The position numbers and the translations under genes are program-made. From Archegozetes longisetosus (Eukaryota > Arthropoda > Arachnida > Sarcoptiformes > Trhypochthoniidae): DNA of 64,000 bases. The first letter of the stretch is position 1. Each line of letters starts with the position of its first letter. The DNA lies in assembly GCA_018873245.2 (NCBI GenBank), contig JAEMBT020000002.1:1-64000 (forward strand). Reading direction: 5' to 3'. The notes under the pieces were generated by a model, which saw nothing but the letters and a program-made list of their open reading frames with translations, was not told the DNA's origin and ran no database searches. This document shows, in pieces, positions 59,301-64,000 of the stretch.

Positions 59301-61497
59301 TGATTGATAATGATTAGCACCTGTTTGTGCGATTAAACCGGCGAATGAACTCGGAATCAGATCCTATTGAATGAAGCGCAACAATAGAATAAAAGTTAAA
59401 CAGGCTAAACAAAATGGAAATTTCGGAAACTTGCTAATCACAAAAAACTGGTTACATTCTATTGCGAATAAACATTTTTGCAAATGTTCCTTCAAATGTT
59501 TCAAATCATCAGAATTAGACTGACTTAAAGTCAAAAAAACAAGAGTGAATCACATAAAGTAAGTTGTTCAACAGTCATACAAAATGAATAAATAAATTAA
59601 TCAACGAATTAATACCTGATTAATAGTAGTGCCAGAATTAATGGTGTACTGATTCGAAGAGATGGGTCGAGTCGGTGGAGACTCGGCTCTTGGTGGGGTC
59701 GCTACCGGAGACTCTTTATTACGCAATTGTTTCAATGCAAATGATGTGTGTTTTATTTGACGCAATTGGGAAGTAATTGACGGAGAATTGGTCACTTTTT
59801 TAGACCAATAAAGCACTGGTCGTCCTGTAATTGCCATTTGATGGCTATCGTTGCCGTGTTCGTCAATCAACAGTTTTGCGTCATTTAGCAGCGATTCGGC
59901 AGATACTATTAGATCGGGCAATGATCGCTTGGATGGTGGCAGTCGTGACAGCCACATTATGATTGCTTTAAGACCTGACAATTCGAATGGTGTTAAGTGA
60001 ACATTAGATTTGAATGAAGCCACAGTTGAAGATTGTGTCGAATTGTTTGATTGTTTATCTGAGAAAACAAATCAACGATTGACTGGATATTAGCCTTAAT
60101 TAGAGATATGAGTAGCAAATGATAAGAAGTGCTTATACCGTTTGAGTCACTGTCTTTGGTTATAGTTATTCCGTCATCGTCACAATTCAGATGATTTTTA
60201 CCCATCAAACAATTAACATAACGAGCTAAGACATACCACAAAACTTCAGTATAGAAGGGATATCGAAATTTGGCCGGAACCTTAGTCACATCCTCGACCT
60301 GAGCCACCCTCAGTTGCTTTTCAATACCAAATGAGTGCAGGAAATTGCCCCCAAATACTAAAGAATCCTCAGGCGTGTAGACGGCGTGTATCCAACCTGT
60401 TGGAATGAAAAAAGTGTTGCCCTCTTCCAAATGGATGCGAGCACACTGTTCGACTGTATCACCAAAGAAGATGTCCGATTGCTTTCCTGATAGAACCCAT
60501 TGTTCGTATAGTTGAATATTACGTTCAGTCGGAGGTATTAGCCAGAAAACTTTTCTGCCGCGAAGGATGTGGTACCAAACAGAAGTGCCGCCGAAGTCAA
60601 TGTGAAAATCAGTGTAACATCCTTTAACACTCATCAGACAATATCTTAAAAGTTAAATTCAAATTATTGCATTATGATCAGGTTTGATAATTGTCTTAAA
60701 TATTTAATACTTTTGAACTTTAGGGTATTTCATGTCCTCAATAGAATTGGTTCCTTCGGTTTGTAACTGTTTCAAATGTCTTGGCCAAACCCAATCAATC
60801 CAATCAACTTGTTTGACAATATGAGGCGATTCTACAAAGCATTCAAGTTTTGTGTGAGAAAACTCTAATGATATCACGTTCAAGAGTCGATCTCTTTCTG
60901 GATTGTGATAATAGTTGCACCACTCCTTCATTGTCATATTGAAATCTCTTTGGGTATGAACGTCCATCACATCCAAGACTCTTCTCGATCCGACGCATGC
61001 CTTCACGTCCCAAACGGAGAACGTGTTTGGAGGCATTTTCATACCTAAACCTATTTATCAATTATTTAATAGTTATAAGTATAGAAATGAAGTACAATCA
61101 ATTCTAGCTCAAGTACCATTCATTTTCTTAATAATAATCGGTTTTTCGAAACCGTTTTGTTGTAAATAAGAGACAGTCAATTCTTCGCCACTCATTTCTT
61201 TGACAAAATCAAATGAATTTGAGTTGAATCGATGCGAGACCAGTTTTTGGTCCACATCAAAAGCTCTTCCGCCAAACAATAGTTCTTCTTCGTCTGCATA
61301 TTCTTCAGTATAGCGACGCCTTTCGCGAACACGCTATCAGTTAAATAAACAGTCATTTATCATATATGCAAATTAGTTGAAACTAATTTGAGAGTATCAA
61401 TATTCATTTGAAAAACCAATATCAATACATTAAATAATAATTATTTGATAAAATACAGACCAGACGTCGTCCCGAAGAGTCTTTGTTTTCTGCCATT
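53315..61497 (-). CDS. Kdm2: KDM2-type JmjC histone H3K36 demethylase (JmjC-CXXC-PHD-F-box-LRR)
   Basis: Twelve coding exons: 61497-61462, 61333-61117, 61050-60711, 60644-60139, 60058-59616, 59363-58637, 58270-58052, 57804-57247, 57160-56778, 56249-55985, 55792-55412, 53658-53315. All phases agree, 4419 nt, 1472 aa. The JmjC domain lies in exons 3-4. Its Fe(II) ligands in TDFHIDFGG and GWIHAVY fall at H212, D214 and H284 by my count, the same numbers as in human KDM2A, so catalysis should be intact. The CXXC zinc finger (RCKKCDSC...CGECHFC, about 725-772) binds unmethylated CpG in homologues. A PHD finger follows (ICGRD...[11 protein letters not shown]...WECPRC), then low-complexity acidic and S/N-rich linkers, an F-box ([20 protein letters not shown], about 1202-1248) and C-terminal leucine-rich repeats. 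It acts in the nucleus. AATAAA lies at 53,285-53,290, 25 bases past the stop. The start was chosen at [11 protein letters not shown], whose donor is in phase. Untranslated upstream exons are possible. Confidence 0.95.
53691..53714 (+). repeat. (AATC)6 microsatellite in the last Kdm2 intron
   Basis: Six perfect AATC units lie just upstream (in gene orientation) of the last exon acceptor at 53,659. On the transcribed strand it reads GATT, so it is pyrimidine-poor and not the polypyrimidine tract itself. Confidence 0.9.
54588..55132. mobile_element. MITE in the last Kdm2 intron
   Basis: The inverted ends are about 35 bp: 'cccaaaatagtgacaaatg' at 54,596 and 'catttgtcactattttggg' near 55,106-55,124. 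A second partial end ('tgggactctaactgttaaat', 55,145-55,164) lies just outside on the right and mirrors the left flank 'atttaacagttaaagtccc', so the outermost tip may have been duplicated. The interior is AT-rich and non-coding. Confidence 0.65.
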
Positions 61498-62608
61498 TAT
61501 TACTCAAGTTACAATTGATTTAGTGACCGATTACTTTTTCATTAACTTTTGTCTTAATCAATCACACAAAACAACTTATTTTCAAACAATTGTCAGACAT
61601 TTTTTGTCCTAAGACAAACAAAACACTCGAAATATTCAAAATAGTGTTAAGTCAAATTTCATTTACGACTCAAATAATACTCTCAACTATCTATCAGTTA
61701 CGGCATTTAATATATCATAAAAGGTTCTGAATTGCTGTTGGTTTTGCCATAAATGTTTGAAGGACCCAGCGAGGGCCACAATCAAGATCGTCGCAAATTA
61801 TTCAAATGACATAATTGATCCTTCTTTCACAAGTTTTATTTGAACCTCAATTATTTTATGTAAATTATTGTGTAACAATTTATTATGTAAATTAGTTTCT
61901 TTTAAGTGAATTTTATTTTTAATTAAAGTAAATCAAGTTCAATTTAGTTGAGCAAACGATCCAGAGTTTAGACTATTTCTCAATGTGATAAACTATTTAA
62001 CATACTATTGCACATGTCGACGTTTACTTTCAAAACTCTTAATATTTGAATATATGACCATTCTTAATTGACAAAAACTTAAAATCAAACAATCAATTTG
62101 AAAGTAATGATCAAAATCCAATAATCACCGGAAAAATTCTCTGAGAGCCGATTCAAATATTCACAAGTCTTATTATCATTTACATAATCTCTATTTGACA
62201 CCAAAAATTCAAGACCATTAGTAATGATTTAACAGAAATAATATTTGAATAATATAATCGATCATTTATTTATTTATTAATGTAAGAAAGAGTATTCAAT
62301 TATAAAATTTTGACAGAGATTCTTAAAGATAACGAATCGAGCAAAAGGTTTAGAAATTCTTTGGTTTACTCCAATTTGATTTAAAAAGTTGCTAAATATG
62401 ATAAAAAAGAGTTTATATAATCTTAAAAAATGAAAATATCTCAATGAATCAGTGAGTGGAGTGAATGAATAAATGACTGATTGATTGACTGACTGACTGA
62501 CTGACTCTGACTAGATCACAATTAAATGCAATCTTGAATTACAAAAATCATTATAAAATCGGAATTACTTCGTTCAAATCCGTAGAAAAATATAGCAATG
62601 AAATTAGT
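61498..62608. other. Intergenic: Kdm2 5' flank and cytospin-like 3' flank
   Basis: About 1.1 kb between the Kdm2 start codon and the stop codon of the next gene upstream, same orientation. No gene is seen. A (GACT)5 run lies at 62,487-62,506. The Kdm2 promoter should be here, but no clear core element is visible. Confidence 0.5.
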
Positions 62609-63645
62609 TCAAGTCTCAAAATGTTTATAAATGTTTGTCACGTAAGCCATTATTAAATGCCAGTCCGGTCTCTCTTGACTTATCAAATCATTGATATTCT
62701 GTTAAATAATATATTAAAGTTATTGCAAACAAATATCAGAAGCTATAGAATATTACAAACCAAAGTAGTGGTAATTCCAACAGATTCTGCAGCTTGGAAT
62801 GCAATCGTAAAGTTCTTTTTCTTATCCTTAGCGTCGAGAGAATCGTAAGGTATCTGTTCGGGAAGGTATGTGTGGAGAATTGCACAAAAAGCTAAGCCAT
62901 CATTCCATGAAGAGGAAAAGTTTGTTATATCTATGTCTTTATAACCCATTGTTTTGTTTTGACACCATTTCAACAGTGCATTCCTCTTCGATCCTCCTCC
63001 ACGGACCAATGCAGATAATGGATCCTTTTTATCGTTTATATCACTAAATATAGAGTTAGATCTTAGACATCTTTTTTCAAATAGTTTATTTTTGTAAACT
63101 AAAGACAAAAATAATTAAACTCATTGATACCCATAACTACTTCTTCTCATTGGATCAATTTTATTCGTTAAAATTCCACCGATTTGTTTAGAAGTCGGCG
63201 ATAAGGGAGTGCCACAGACACTGTTGTGAACACTTTCGATGCCATCCTTAACATCGCAACTAATCGATGGCGCGATCCTTGATGACGAATTATTATCTCT
63301 TTTAAGCATGAATTCGGTCGCTGTTATAGGCGGAGAAGTATTAATTGAATTGATGCTTGAATTTGATGAGGAATGCGAAGAACTTTGCTTTTGTTTAGTC
63401 GCAGACTCTATTGATTCGATAAGAGCACGAACTGAGAGCTGATTAGCGCCACGATATTCGCCCCATTTTGCAATAGATCGACGACACACCTGAAGATCAC
63501 GATCTAATGATAGTTCTGCAGCACGTAATGGTGACGGAGGGTTTGATAGTGTGACCAGCGATTGACCATTTGATGGTAGTTCTGGAGGCAACGATATACT
63601 TTGTTCTAATGTCTTCTTTTCTGTTTTGTACTTTTTCAGTTCTAT
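62609..63645 (-). CDS. Cytospin/SPECC1L-like protein, C-terminal part (CH domain), 5' end beyond window
   Basis: Three last coding exons: 63645-63131, 63043-62761 and 62698-62609, phases 0, 2 and 0, totalling 296 residues to the stop. The first begins with a basic, charged stretch ([15 protein letters not shown]), probably the end of the family's coiled coil. A conserved linker ([19 protein letters not shown]) and an S/N-rich spacer follow. The next exon carries [13 protein letters not shown] and the calponin-homology domain ([30 protein letters not shown]). The last exon ends [21 protein letters not shown]. The CH domain binds actin, and cytospins link actin and microtubules and help cytokinesis and cell adhesion. 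The match to vertebrate cytospin-A is strong over the whole CH domain. The missing N-terminal coiled-coil region lies to the right of 64,000. Confidence 0.92.
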
Positions 63646-64000
63646 CTATTGATTTAGAAATATAGTCGAATAATTGATTATGAATGTTTAAATAATATGC
63701 AACAATTCAATGCAACACAAGACTGATAGAGCTCTTTAATCAAAAGATTGCTCATAAAAGCTTAGGCCCGTGTGCACAGCTCTACTTAAAACGGATTTAA
63801 GTCTTAAAACCGGTTTAAAACCTGAAACGCGTTTTAAAACTTATTGCACAGCTAATGTTTAAAACAGTTTTAGTTACAGTACTGGTCATTAGCGTTTACG
63901 CCTCTTTAACTTTTAATAGAAGAGTTCTACAATTATGTAATTTTGTGTACATAATCAAGCATTCAAATGCCGATCATGAACCAAATGCCATCAGTGTAGT
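63646..64000 (-). other. Intron of the cytospin-like gene, with a possible MITE end
   Basis: Upstream of the acceptor at 63,646-63,650 there is AT-rich intron sequence. From about 63,763 to 63,860 a block with 'gcccgtgtgcacagctct' and repeated 'cttaaaac' words, including the palindrome 'ttaaaaccggttttaa'-like text, looks like one end of a transposable element. The other end is not in the window. Confidence 0.35.

Noticed and set aside
63239-63442. 67-aa plus-strand frame opposite the cytospin-like exon
   Set aside because: It is antisense to a well-supported coding exon and has no similarity of its own.
1-64000. CRISPR arrays, prokaryotic operons, riboswitches, rRNA genes
   Set aside because: The window is eukaryotic and intron-rich. 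The short tandem units found are in inverted transposon ends or microsatellites, not regularly spaced repeats with unique spacers.

Overview
The window is AT-rich metazoan nuclear DNA. Genes have many exons with short GT-AG introns, some only 60-80 bp. The families present are a sulfonylurea-receptor ABC transporter, a RYamide/luqin-type neuropeptide receptor, a KDM2 histone demethylase, BRI3 and cytospin. This set, with abundant hAT, mariner and foldback DNA elements, suggests an arthropod, possibly a chelicerate or mite. The species assignment is inference only. Exons were joined by eye using splice consensus, reading phase and family similarity; no alignment was run.

Layout. 1-14,358 has no recognisable host gene. 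It is a graveyard of DNA transposons: two copies of a degenerate repeat, a mariner relic, long-inverted-repeat elements, a piggyBac-like end, a hAT remnant with a perfect 8-bp target duplication, and a foldback element whose arms are minisatellites. 14,359-27,375 (-) is Sur, 18 coding exons and about 1714 residues, with two hAT elements nested inside its last intron. 30,226-30,903 (-) is a four-exon BRI3-like gene with a histidine-rich N-terminus. 30,904-36,298 is intergenic and transposon-rich. 36,299-44,609 (-) is the neuropeptide receptor. It has two complete alternative last exons, each encoding TM6, TM7 and a different C-tail. 44,610-53,314 is a long stretch where I see no gene. 53,315-61,497 (-) is Kdm2, 12 coding exons and about 1472 residues. 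62,609-63,645 (-) is the 3' part of a cytospin/SPECC1L-like gene that runs off the window.

All five recognised genes lie on the minus strand. There is no sign of an operon or shared pathway. Sur and the receptor are membrane signalling genes, Kdm2 is chromatin, cytospin is cytoskeleton, and BRI3 is a small membrane protein.

The two most noteworthy signals are the duplicated TM6-TM7 terminal exons of the receptor and a recurrent class of foldback elements. The foldback elements have ends built of short tandem units; four different examples lie in this window. Russian-doll insertions in introns (15 kb and 41-42 kb) give a relative order of transposon activity.
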